A DNA stretch of 64,000 bases from positions 2,587,011 to 2,651,010 of the forward strand of contig JAJOHG010000001.1 in assembly GCA_021029095.1 (NCBI GenBank), in the 5' to 3' direction. The position numbers and the translations under genes were made by a program. The notes beneath the pieces were generated by a model. The model saw only the letters and a program-made list of their open reading frames with translations. It was not told the origin of the DNA and searched no databases. Below are positions 1-12,288 of this stretch, in pieces; position 1 is the first letter of the stretch; each line of letters begins with the position of its first letter. The DNA is from Phellopilus nigrolimitatus. Lineage: Eukaryota > Basidiomycota > Agaricomycetes > Hymenochaetales > Hymenochaetaceae.

Positions 1-3000
1 GCGCGGCTCGGATACATTGTCCTGGGTCTTTCGCTGAATCTCGGGCTGCCAATGCTTGGTTAATCTCACGTTATATGCGTATAGCCACAGTATATCATAC
101 ACGGTAGTCTACTGACACCGGTCTTCGCTGGCCTTTCCTCGCCTCAACTGCATGCGTGCGGGGGTGCGAACTCACGCTCGCCAGTCGCGGTTCTTCCATT
201 TCATTTCGGGATAACGACTGAATTCATGCTTTTCGACAGCTTTATCGCGCTCTCCGTCGCCGCATGCCCCAATGTGTGTATTCCAGACTCCGCGAACACG
301 AGCTCTTCTGTTAGTTCTCGAAAAGTGCCCGCCCCACTTCTTGCCCCTCGGATCTAACCTATAATAAAATGCGGCTGTCCTTTTTCACAGGTCATGAGGC
401 TCAGGCTGCCTCTGACGTATCACCCATCTTTTCTTGCCTGTCTCGGTTGCAGGCCTGAAAGAGTTAGCTTAGCTTCCGTTGCCCTGTGTCTGGGGGTTTT
501 CGGGCTTCCCAGCTAATCCTGGTCTCATTCTCTGCTTTCTTCTAAAGAACGTGCGGGCAACGGCCCAGGATGGCCCTGAAACGTTGCGCAAAGCGTCTCG
601 CTCGCATCCGTTCAAGCGGGTAATACGCATTCCCGGTTGAGTGACATGGACGCGTTTGCATCTCCGATGGAATAAGAGGTTATAAGCACTGCGTTCTTAG
701 ATATCGAATATCGCGTGTTTGTGGAGAGGCACAAGGACTTGTATTCAACTGTCCGTGAACAGCGGCATCAGTTACCGAGTGGCCAAATTGGACTGAACGG
801 CCGGCCCCCCTTAAATTTATTTGAGCTCATTTCGCTTACTTATCCCAGGATCACACAGCGGAGACTTCGTGTCCCAGCTTTCGGCGGCTCCTATGAATTT
901 GCATAGTTATGATTGCCTCCGAGCAGCGCTTCCTTTTTAATAGAACGGACCCGAGGTCGTGAACCTTCCCGTGTGTCCGCCGCGCAACTCTGATGTGTAT
1001 CTAACTGCGCATGCATCGATAAGCAGCGCACGCAGTTCGCACACCACACGCCCTGCGAGGCTGCAAAAGGGAAGGGAGAGCCACGCTTATGTATGTATGT
1101 AGTCCGTTTTTAAAAAGGGATGCAGAGGACGCGCGCGAAGGCCGTGCCCGTGGATCGCTTGTCCGAAACGGGCCGTTGCCCCTTTCTGCAAGCCGCGTTC
1201 GCAAACATCCGCGAGGACGTGCGGAGAATGCAAAGCACCTCCTGGGCAGAGGGAAGCCGTGGAATGGCGAGTGACGCGTTTGCATATATATGTATATATA
1301 TGCGTTCGTGATCCCGCTGGTGCCGTCCCGGCACGGAGCTGGAGTGACGCGGCGCAGAGAACGGGGAGCCTCTTCGGGCTGGCTTGGCTGCTGGCTGCTC
1401 GCAGGCAAGCCCTCGAGCCCTTCGCACGACAGCGGCGGCTGCTTTGCTGCTAGCGCGACACCCGTGTGTCCTATAAAGTTCGTGATCAGCTTGTGGACAT
1501 TGCGATTAGCCCGGACTGTGCGCACATCAATGAATTGCTTACTTGTTATTACTTCCGGGATCTTGGAAGGAGAAGCGCTGTTTCGAGCTTCGCGCGCGGT
1601 CTTGCTGTAAGTGTATAGGGCCCGCACCCGCACGGTGTGCGTTTCACGCCCGCAATCTTCGATGCTGCTGCCTTTCGGGCTATGCAGTTCATCCGCAGAT
1701 ATAGGGACTTCGAAGTTGGAATCTATGCTATGGTATGAAGATGCACCTGGAGCTTGAGTCAATTGATTGGCAGACAGATAGGGATGATCATCAGCGCGAC
1801 GTTAGACGCACGCAAAGGCCACAAACCCTGATCGAGCGTCTCGGCCTTCATGCTCGTTGGCACTGCGGCGTATCACGCACAGCAGCGCCGCCGACAGACA
1901 AGCTCGCCAGACCAAGAGCGCAACAAGGCAAGGAGCGGATAAGTACGGGCGCAGACGCAGAAGATCGACCGGCTAGTCCTATTCAAGGCCCTGACCCTGC
2001 ATGGCCCGAGTCTTTAATTTCTTTCGGCGAGATCACTCGCCCAGCGCCAAGTAGCGTTAGAGCCAAGTCACGCGCGGCGCTCGGAATCTGCCCCGTGTGG
2101 CGACGTCGTATGTATCTGGGCACGACGCATCTCCGTTCGAAAACGGATCTCCCGAATCGGCCTGCCTTCTTTGCAGCTCGACAAAGTATCCATCTGCCGG
2201 GGTCATAAGGACAGGTGTGAAATTGGGTTTGTGATTAGGCTTTTGGTTGGCATTAAGAGTGGGTAGTTCGCGCTGCCCGCAGGACAAGGGCGTTGCCGAG
2301 CGGACACGAGAACAGAACTAGGCACGACGACGTGCAATCGCCGCAAGCCTCCTGCACCTGCAGGCTTAAGCTTCCCTGTTTCGCGTCGAGTTGTTAATTT
2401 CGGGCACACAGGGGCATTCTTTCTGCAATCCGGCCGCATGCAGCGAAATCAAGCATCCGCGAATCCCCAGACCCCGCGCCGGTCATCCGAGCCAATGATC
2501 TCGGCATCCTCGGCACAGCCGCCGGGAAGATGAGCGCCCGGTCTGGCACGAGCGGTCGGTCGGGGTCTTCCCCCGCAGCGCCGATGCCGATGCATCGACA
2601 CACGTCCCCGAAATTGCGTGTCACATACGTAACGTCACCATCCCAAGAATAGAGAGTTTTCTAGATCTGATCCAAATTGTGCGTTGCGTTGAGTAAAAAG
2701 CGGTAAGCCAATCAGCCTGCCTATTTCCGAAATGCATTACATTTAGCCGTACGCGCGCGCCCCCCACGCGAGGCCAGGCCTCTGCTCTTCCATATCCGGA
2801 AGGCATTTGCTGTGCCTGGGATAGGTGGCAGGCGAACGGCGCAGAAAAAGGGGAAAGCTGAAACCTTTTTTCGGGGTTAAGTGGCTTTAAGCGAGGAGTA
2901 TATACGGTTGGCGCGCACATCTCTATTACGTTACATGTAAAATTAGCGCACGTATCCAACGTAACGACGACACGGGGGTGTGTGTTTTAGACGTTTCTGG

Positions 3001-6000
3001 CGAAAACTCACGGAGCACCGCCACCGCCGTGGACAGGGCGATCCCCGATTGGGTTTGACGGGGGGCTCTCCCGGTTTCTCGCTAACACGTGTCTGGTTTT
3101 TTACCGTGTAAACTGCTCTTTTTGGCGAAGCTGCCAGAAGCTGCAGAACTACAGAACCCAGCACGAGCGAAGGGGGGGAGCCCATCGGCCGGCGCTCAGA
3201 GCGGAATCGCGCCGGAAAGGAAAGGAAAGGAAGTTGGCGAAGTGGCGAGATGCGTAGATAGATAGTTTGGGCAGTTTGGGCGAAGGCGAAGCGTGCAATT
3301 CAATTTCAAATCCAGCCGCGCGGCGCGGCGAGGCGAGGCGAGGCGAGGCGTGGAGTCTCCGGAAGCTAGCTAGCTCCCCCTCTGTGCAAAGCACGAGGAA
3401 AGCGGAGCAGGTGGGGAAAAAGGAAAGGAATAAGGGCCGCACGCGCGTGGGGGGCGTATATATATCTGCTATTTCGCCCGCTAGATTCCCGTTAAGGAAC
3501 TTAGATACGAGGTTCACCCGGCTTCGTTCAGGCGCGCGGCGATGGCTATTTCATTGCCATACGCGGCGTCGGCGAACATCAAAGTGGTTGATGCGGCTTC
3601 CTCGCTTTCATCTCTCAGCTCGAAGGTCAAAAAACCTGCGCGCGCAGATGCTCAGCGTGCATCATGGTATCCATATCACTCCTTCTTTCTGCCCCCTTCT
3701 TCTTCGAATTTTCCTGCGCATAATCTCGGGAAATGGAAGGGACGCTACGGCGCGGAAGTCTACATATTACGCACGAGGATTGAGCCGGGAGCTATGTACA
3801 TTACATGCATATTTGTCGAAATGAGTTAGAACAGGTTCGTGTACATCATATCATATACATTGTATGTGCTTCTGCATCTCATTAGTGCTGCTAGAACGAC
3901 CAGCGCGCACGCGCGCACGAAACAGCCAATTTCCTCGGGCTGCCTTGGCAACTGGCAACTGCTAGGCGAGCGAGCAGAATCGTGCGATTGGAGGGGGAAA
4001 ATTATGACAGCGAGAGAGAAGAAGTGCTACGCTGGCGACTTGCAATAGACACAAGACCCGGATGCATACACAAGAAGAGACGCGCCGCGTGTGTATGTAA
4101 GAAGACGCAGCAGGGCGTGGTCCTCGGGCGTGTCGGACCTGCGAGAGAACCGCGCAAGATGAAGATGAAGGAAGCGCGGTCCCGTGGCAGTGGCGCAAAG
4201 GATCCGGAGGACAGGACACAGACAAGAACAGTCAACGGGAGCGGAGTAGGTGCAGACGTGGCGGAGAACGAACGGTCTTATAAGGTTGCGCAAGAGACCG
4301 AAGAGGCGCTAGCGCGGCGCCACCGGTGTCTCCCGACCGCGGGAAGTGCGGTCTGGATCATGATATGAATCATTGAAAGCTACGAGGGGAAAAGCTATCA
4401 GTGATGCCATAGCCAAAGAGAACGGGAGAATACGCGCGCGCGCGCGGAGCCCGCTTCTGGCCGCCAGGACGGCGTGCCTCTGGGCGTTAGAAGTTTGCAT
4501 GCAGAAGTTTGAAGACCGGAGGCGGGTGCCGAGGCCGAGGGAATATGAATTTGAGGCGGCAGCCCAGGACGAGACAGGACGAGACAAGACAAGCAAGCTC
4601 TGACACTACAGGGAACGGAGCGAGGGAAAGTTTGATGAGCTTAATCTGAGCGCAGAAGAGCCGGGAAGGAGCGCGATTGATTCAGTTGGAGTACATACAT
4701 ACGATGGCGTCGGTGCTTACTTACCTTCGACGTCCGTATATGTACACGCGGATCTCGCCATTAGATTCTAGATACCGCAGAAGGTGCACAGCCCAATCCG
4801 GAGTAGAGGCTGCGTTTCGGACGGCTTGACAGGCGTGCAGGGCAGAAAGACCGAGACGAAGACGGCGCCCGCCCGGCGAGTAGCTCCAAACTCAGCGCGC
4901 AGCGCGCGTGGCGCGGTGCGGTGCTAGGTGGGTGCAGCAGCAGCAGCAGCAGCAGCGCAAACATCGTACGACTGAATGTGCTGCGCCCCGAGTCGACGTT
5001 TCGCCGCAACAATGATAGCTCTGACTCCAACTATCGATCCGGCTTCGGAGTCAGGCGATAACTGCGTATGGGAAGCCTGGCGATGTGATATCAAAAACGA
5101 AAAGATAGAAGCCCCGAGCGCGCGGGGGCGGCGCTGCGCTGGGTTTGGCCGTTCGAGGCTAAGAAAAGGGCGGAAAGGCGCGCGGAAGAAGCCCGGGAGG
5201 CACACACTGATTTCATGAAGATGGTAGCTCTAGCTCTAGTCGCTAGGGTGCGATATTAGCGTGTGCGGCGCGGCGGACAGATGATCTTTGCGCGAGACGG
5301 AATTGGAAGGGCGATAGGCTGATTGGGTGGGCCGTATGTATTTGCTATTTCGGAGATTCGCGTGTGAGCGCGGTGGGGACGGGGCGACGACGACGAGATG
5401 ATCGCCGTCCGCGTCAGCTGCGCGCGGGCCTCGACGTGCTGCAGGGCAAACTCTGCAGGCACCCCACGGCGGGACGGCTCGCGCGCGCGCGTCGATCGAA
5501 ATTACAAGGCGAACGATCGAGGCAATTGATGTGGGTGATTTGCGTGCGTGAGATGGGCGTGCGTATAAGCGTGGGAGGCGGCTGCCGTACAAATGAAGTT
5601 TTTTTCTTTTTTCTTTTTTCTTTTTCTTTTTCTTCTTTTTGAATTGGACAGGATCAGTTGAGAAGCGGGGGGGGGGGGAGATGACAAAAGTGGGTGACAT
5701 AAGGGGGGGCCGGACGTTCTGACTTGAAGGGCAGCGTATGTATGGGCGCCTAGCTGCCGCCAAACGATTTAGCCTTTTCAAACCTTTTTTGTTTTCCTTT
5801 TCTTGATCGTTTCGCGCCGTCCGTGCGTTTCCGCGAACGGTGTCGAACGCAACGCATTGGTCGCCGTACCCGCCACCCGTGTCCGTGTCCGCGGCGGCCC
5901 CGGGGTCCCGCGTGCTTGTACTCGGAGCACATGTGAAATGAAGAAAGCGGACGGCGGTGCGTATACGTATGTACAACGTACGCTGGGGGCGTCTAATTGG

Positions 6001-6330
6001 GAATAAGTACAAGTGGGGACTGGGTGGCGCAGCTGCGAGTCGATTGTGAAGAAATAAGAAAAAGAGAGAGAGAAAGTCTGGCGAGGAACGAGAAGCGATC
6101 GGCTTCTGCTTCTGCTTCTGCACCGCATCGCGGTCGTCTGAAAGCGAAGAGTGGGAACAGCCGCTAAGTAGCCGCACTCGCACGGCACTAGGCCGGATCG
6201 GGGGTGGATCTCGATGCAGGGATCAGTGACGAAGGCGAATCACGCGACTGCCGTATATGGGAGTCGACTGGATGTGCGGCCCTGGGCGCGTGCCACGCCT
6301 GCGCATAATTGAATTTAGATAGAGGTTCAT
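1..6330. other. Long region without a recognisable gene, upstream of CYC8
   Basis: About 6.3 kb with no open frame that resembles a known protein or shows a believable exon chain. The longest frames are GC-driven and low in complexity. Simple repeats are frequent: a GGCGA run near 3327-3350, alternating CG near 4431-4445, about seven CAG triplets at 4935-4956, a T/C-rich tract at 5599-5640, a 12-base G run at 5667-5678 and CTTCTG repeats near 6103-6120. It may hold the promoter and a long leader of the downstream corepressor gene, or an unrecognised noncoding RNA. Nothing in the sequence decides between these. Confidence 0.5.
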
Positions 6331-6338
6331 TGCTTCCA

Positions 6339-6611
6339 CAGACTTCCCTGTCCTGTCCACCGTCCTCGCACCAGATTCAGAACCCGAAGCGACGGCCAAA
6401 ACTGCCGACAGAACACCACCACAACCCGTTTATATATCCCCCTCCAAGCAATCCCGCCCCGCTTTCTCCCCTTTCCCCTCTTCGCTCTTCGCTCTCCCTT
6501 CCACTCTCACACCCGCACCCACGCCCACACCCACTCACTTCCTCTTCCTCAATCCATTCCCTCATCATCGTCGACACGGCTCGCGCTCTCCAACTCCACC
6601 CGACGCCGACC
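6339..6611 (+). promoter_or_regulatory. CT-rich leader/core promoter of CYC8
   Basis: The 270 bases before the CYC8 start are strongly pyrimidine-rich on the coding strand (runs of CCCCTCC, CTTTCTCCCC and TCTCCCTTCC). Such tracts commonly precede transcription starts in highly or constitutively expressed filamentous-fungal genes. No TATA box is obvious. The exact start of transcription is inferred, not seen. Confidence 0.45.
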
Positions 6612-9600
6612 ATGTCGCTGCGTCACTCCCACCGCGAGCGCGACGTCCGCCTCCACGACCCCCACGCCCCACCGCCCCCGCCCCCGCCCGGCCAGCCTGG
6701 CGCCCCGCCGCCCCCACCGCCACACGCCGTCCACCTTAACGGCAGCGTACCCAGCACGCCTCTCACCAACGGCCATGCCCACGCCCATGCGCTCGGACAC
6801 GCGCACGCGAACGGACACATGTCCGGCATGTCCCCTGTTGTCACGCCTGCGGGCGCGGGAGGAGGGCCAGGGGGCGTACACACGAATGGGGCGGTGGCGG
6901 TGTCTGGATCGGTTCATCCGACATTGCAGAAGCTGGCCAAGGCAAATGAAGAAACATGGCTGCTGATAGGTGCGTTTCATTTCGGGTCATCTTTTTAATC
7001 TTATTTCATTTTATTTTATTTTTCCTCTTGTTTTATTTGATATCGGCTTCTGACGTGTTGGTTTTTTGATTTTATCTCGTATCTGCATCGCCCCATCTGC
7101 ATATTTGCGTTATGCGCGCTCGCAGGATCGGTGGCAGAGCAGATGGGAGATTTAGACCGGGCTTTGTCAGCATACGAGTCTGCTTTACGGCACAACCCGC
7201 ATTCGTTGCCGGGCCTGACACAGGTCGCGGGGATCGCTCGGATAAGGGAAAACTATAGCAAGGTCCGTTCTCGCCTCGGGTGACGTTTGTCTTTTTCTTT
7301 TTCTTTCTTGCCGATCACTCATGATCAAACTCCGATCGCGTCCGCTCGCCCCATTTAGGCAATCGAGTACTTCCAGCGTGTGCTCCAGTTTCAACAGGAA
7401 AACGGAGAGGTCTGGAGCGCCCTGGGTAGGCATATCACGTCATCTCCTCGCGTGCCTAGTTTCGCGGCTGATCGTCCTGTTCTCGTTTAGGTCATTGCTA
7501 CCTAATGCAGGATGATCTGCAGAAGGCCTACTCCGCCTATCAGCAGGCCTTGTACCTCCTCCCCAATCCCAAGGAGGACCCTAAGCTCTGGTATGGCATC
7601 GGCATACTCTACGACCGCTATGGCTCCCTCGACCATGCCGAGGAAGCTTTCGCCTCCGTCCTCCAGATGGACAAGGGTGTGTGGTTTTCTTTATTTCGAG
7701 TTTAAGATATTGACCTTGATAGAGCTCCTAGATTTCGACAAGGCGAACGAGATATTGTTCCGTCTTGGGATAATCTACAAACAACAGGGAAAATACATGG
7801 AGTCGCTCGAATGCTTCGACCGCATTCTCAGAAACCCTCCGTCTCCTCTTGCGCACGCCGATATCTGGTTCCAGATCGGCCACGTCTACGAGCAGCAGAA
7901 GGATCATGCGCGCGCCAAGGATGCATATGAACGTGTTGTCCAGGAGAACCCGTCGCACGCCAAGGTCTTGCAGCAACTCGGCTGGCTGTACCACCAGGAT
8001 GGTTCGGCCTTCCAGTCACAGGATCTTGCCATTACGTACCTCACCAAGTCGCTTGAGGCTGATCCGTCCGACGCGCAAAGTTGGTATCTTCTCGGTCGCG
8101 CGTATATGGCTGGCCAAAAGTATAACAAAGCCTACGAGGCCTACCAGCAGGCAGTCTACCGGGACGGGCGCAACCCGACGTTCTGGTGCTCAATTGGGGT
8201 GCTATACTTCCAGATTAACCAGTACCGCGATGCTCTCGACGCCTACTCGCGTGCAATTCGCATTAACCCTTATATATCGGAAGTCTGGTTTGATCTGGGC
8301 TCGCTCTATGAGAGCTGCAACAACCAGATTAGCGATGCGATCGATGCTTATGCGCGCGCAAGCGAACTTGACCAGGCCAATGGCGCTATATCACAGCGCC
8401 TACAGCTTCTGAGGAACGCGCAGCAGACGGGACAGTCTGTCACGACGTCGGCTCCCCTTCCTCAGGACGTACACCCGACGGCATATGCGAGCGCAGCAGG
8501 CCCGCCCGTGACAATCACTGGTGGACCGCCGTTACTCATGTCCTCCGGACCGATTCCGCGCCCGATCTTCACGCGCACTGAGTCAAGGGAGCATGTCAAC
8601 GAGAATGGATTGTCACTTCCCTCTCCGCATGCACAGCATGCTCCGCCGCCCTTCCGCGGTGGGCCACCGCCACCTGTTATACTTGATGACACCCGTCGGG
8701 GAGCTAATCACACAACGCTCGCGCCGATGGACATCGACCGTGCGCCTGTGCGCGAAGTGTTTCCGCCGCGCGAGCACAGTCGCTCACGTGGGTCAGGGGG
8801 TACACCGCAGAGCCTCCTGCTGCATCATCCACAGACGGGGCCGCAAGGAGGTCCGGAGCATCAGCGCGACCCTGCGTACTACAGCCGCCCGCCGCGCCGT
8901 GCACCGTCGCCGCCCGTATCGCCGCCGCCGCCTCCGCGTCAAGTGCGCGGTCCACCTCCCGAACCGCGTGACCTTGGCTATGGGTACTCTCCTGCCGGGC
9001 CACCTCCGCAGATGAACGGTAACGGTGTTAGTGCGAGGCCCGGACAGTCTGGCGCACCTTCACGGCATTCACCACGCGGGTATTCGTCTCACTACGACCT
9101 TTCGGCGGCATCCCCAATACCATCCGATACTTGGGAACGAGAACGGCGCGGGGACAGGGAGCGTGAGCGCGTGCGCCCGAGGAGAGATTCCGATAGAATG
9201 GGGCTCCCACCGTCCGCATCGAACTTCAGTCATGCACACTCGCAGTCTCGCGGACCGGCTTCGCCGATGTCTGCTCACCCGTATGAACCGCTTTCACACC
9301 CGCCGTCAAGAAGGAACATAATAGGAACACCGCCGTCGGCGGTCTCTGCCGTGTCTGGACCCAGACCAAGCAGCCCAGGACATGCCTTATCGCGGCAGCA
9401 CTCCGTGAGCGAGCGCTCACCTGTTGTCGGTCCCGCTGGTGCGACAGGACCGGGCCAGCACTGGACGGCGAGTGGCCCATATGGAGAGCATCTTGCGGTC
9501 TTGAGCCCGCTCTTTAATGACGAGTCACTGCCGGCAGATTCGCCGCCGTCAATGGATTCGCCTCCACCGGCGCCTGCGGCTCACCCGCGTGCACAAGCGC

Positions 9601-11249
9601 AAGCTCAGGCGGCGACGCCTAGCCGTCGTTATGATCCACGGTTTGACGAGAGCCCGCACGGAGCAAGGGCGGAGCAAATAGATTGGGACAGGCGACTCAG
9701 AGACCGCGAGCGCGAGTACTCACGCAGGTTCCATCTTGAGAAAGAGAAGTGCGAGCGTGAGCAGCGCGAGCACCTTGAGGCCCAGACGCGTGGACAGGCT
9801 GAGATGAGCAGAAGTGCGTCTGGATCGGGGAGAAGCGCGCTGCCTCCGCCACCGCCGTCGGCGAGTTCGACGGGGTCGAACTCAGACTATCCGACTCAGT
9901 ACGCACCGCCCGGTGCTCCTGAGGCTGCAGACAAGCGTCGTGGGCGGAAGCCGAAGGATGCGGACAGTATGAGCATGCGAGGGCCGCCGACTCCCGTACC
10001 AAAGTCCGCGACGTCGGTGTCGTCCACGTCTCAGGCCGGCGAGAAGCGTAAGCGTCGTGCTGGCGGCGGGCGGAAGCCGAAAGACGGCGCGGACAGCGCT
10101 ACCGCCTCGCGTGCGCCATCAGTGCAACCTGCTTCGTTCAAGATTTCGCCTGTCGCGTCGTCATCGGGTGCGATGAAGTCTCCACCTTCACCTGAGCCGC
10201 GGTCGTCGGCGAGTGCGTCGGGTTCGAGTGGACGCTCAGGAAGGCCGTCGCCGATTGGCAGCCTGCGTCCGATAGGCGGGCTCGGCTTGCCGCGGAGGGA
10301 GGTTGACGAGAACTACGATGAGGGTGTTGCGGAGTCGCTCATGAGTCTGGCTGCATCGGGATCCGCGCCGGGACCTGTCTCGCCGACGGTGAGTGTCGGA
10401 GGGCGGACGCGCATGGTGAGCCCACCTCCGCCGAGCCATCGCAACTCGATCAGTTCAACAGGGAGCCACCATTCTCCGCAATTGCCTGGTCCGAGTACCA
10501 TGGGACCAAGCTCGAGCAACTCGTTGAAAAGACCGCTCAGTCCTGTGACGATGCTCGACACGGGGGACTCAAAGCGCACGCGTGTGGAGATACTTAATCG
10601 CCCGACTATTGGACGCATTAACACGCCGCCGCTCCCGTCTGCGTTGAGTGGGGGACGCCATACGCCCCAGCCCTCTTCAAGGCCGTCGCCCATTCCTTTC
10701 CGCACACAGCCCTCGCGTTCGCCCGAGGACAGGGTGCAAGCGGCTGATCGTGACGTGCGGATGCATGACCGCAGTCCGTCTTCTTCAACAAATACCACTG
10801 GTATACCTTCTACCTTATCCCTGCCACCTCCGCCCAGCGCGATTGTGTCATCCTCTACTGCTCCCGCGCCTGTTTCTACGGCAAGTGGAGGAGGGGCTGC
10901 AGTGACGCTGCCGCCGATCGCGACACTTACTCCAGTGCCGAACTCTCCTTCTAGTGCCGGAGCGCCGTCGCCCACGACGGAGAACGACCGTATGCAGGTT
11001 GATCTTGGGCTCGGCGGGCGCGTTGGACCGGGGTCTGGTTCGATCACGCCGCCGGCTCCAGCGCCGCCCCCGGGCGGGTCGCGTGTCAAGATCTCCGACG
11101 TAATGAATCCTTCGGGACCCGGGAGCGCGGGTGGGCATGCACGCCGGAACTCGAGCGCACGCTCGAGCCCTACCAACACCCAGTCGCAGGGTAACGCGAT
11201 GGCCGTGCGGATGTCGCCGAAGGAGCAGAGCACGAGTCCGCGGTCGTGA
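6612..11249 (+). CDS. CYC8: General transcriptional corepressor Cyc8/Ssn6 (TPR protein)
   Basis: Exons 6612-6969, 7126-7262, 7359-7425, 7491-7676 and 7732-11249 give 1421 residues with all phases consistent. After a Pro-rich and His/Ala-rich N-terminus, an array of about ten tetratricopeptide repeats covers roughly residues 95-450. Motifs include WLLIGSVAEQMGDLDRALSA, YYxxQGKYMESLECFDRIL-type helices and SWYLLGRAYMAGQKYNKAYE, which match Ssn6 closely. The rest is disordered and rich in Pro, Ser, Gly and charged residues, with basic RKPKD segments that resemble AT-hooks. Cyc8 with Tup1 forms the nuclear corepressor recruited by many DNA-binding repressors; the TPRs bind Tup1 and the repressors. 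The start is the first ATG in frame after the CT-rich leader. The final exon is unusually long (3.5 kb) beside four short 5' exons. Confidence 0.95.
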
Positions 11250-12288
11250 TGGGGCGGCCTAGACGATGAATAGAGTAAAGCAAAAACTGTGAATACTGTA
11301 TTTTCTTCTTCTTTTCTTCTTCTCTTCTCTTTTCTTTCTTATTCCCCTTATGACATGGCGTTTCTCGTTGAACTTTCCTTCTCTCCGTGCTCGACTCATG
11401 TATCGATTCTTTCATTGTCTATTTTCGCAATGTCCTTTCCTTTTCTCGATTTTATCATCATGCTTTGGTTTACGCAGTATGTGCAGAACATGCGACAGTA
11501 CAATAGTATATCCAGCAAATAAAAGATATGTCTGTATATCCCTCAGCGAATTTGGTCGTCAGATGGACGGCATTTTAAAAGCTTTGTGCAATTCGTTGAT
11601 CATTGCCGTCTTTGACGAGCGTCATAAGTCTTATGTGAAATGTCTTCTCTGACATGGACCCCAAATTTGCTGTTGGATGCTTCATGACTAACTAGACCAG
11701 TACTAGCAAGGAGTCCTAAAGATACAGCAGCCTATCGAAAGTTTGGCATAGATACAAAAGTCAAGAGTCAGGATATCGGGATGAACTACATGAGTAACGG
11801 AACTATATTTCAAGACGGAAGTTCAGTTCGAGACCTCGGACTTCCAACTCACCCGAATTATCGTATAGGTTGACATACCAGAGATGCGTACAGTGTATCT
11901 GGTACTCCGATCGACCAATCCTGAGTTATCTCGGCATGGCGTTGGGCAAATTCCATAGGCAAGGAAGGGGCATGCGACAGTTCGGAATAAATCTATGTGG
12001 TAAGGCGTTTTCAGCACTTGTCATCCGCTACAACTATATGGACATCAGTAATGAAGATCGAGAAAAACTAAGCCGATTATTGACTTCCAAATTGAATATG
12101 CGCGTCGATCTCGAATGGACTCACAACGATGTGTGCTTTAAGTCTTGGTTCTGAAAACCAGCACATCAAATAGACAATATGTTTATATTCCACAATCATA
12201 CCAATTGCACACCAAAAAAGAATCTACGCTTGTTAAGAACGACAAAATAGTAGTAAGAGTATATCCGAGCATGAACAAACTTTACTCG
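11250..12288. other. 3' intergenic region between CYC8 and BRL1
   Basis: About 1 kb between two convergent genes. The first 300 bases are T-rich (TTCTTCTTTTCTTCTTCTC) and are the likely CYC8 3' UTR and polyadenylation region. The rest is AT-richer than the genes. I see no coding segment. Confidence 0.6.

Noticed and set aside
1001..1762. A 253-codon open frame on the minus strand
   Set aside because: Its composition follows the GC bias and simple repeats (a run of Tyr-Ile from TATATA), it overlaps other equally long frames, and it resembles no family. Treated as chance.
5236..6183. A 315-codon open frame on the minus strand
   Set aside because: It contains a long Lys run from the T/C-rich tract and other low-complexity sequence, with no domain. 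Likely noncoding.
6612..11249. Antisense frames of up to 306 codons opposite the CYC8 tail
   Set aside because: They mirror a Pro/Ser-rich GC-biased exon, which commonly leaves the opposite strand open. No homology seen.
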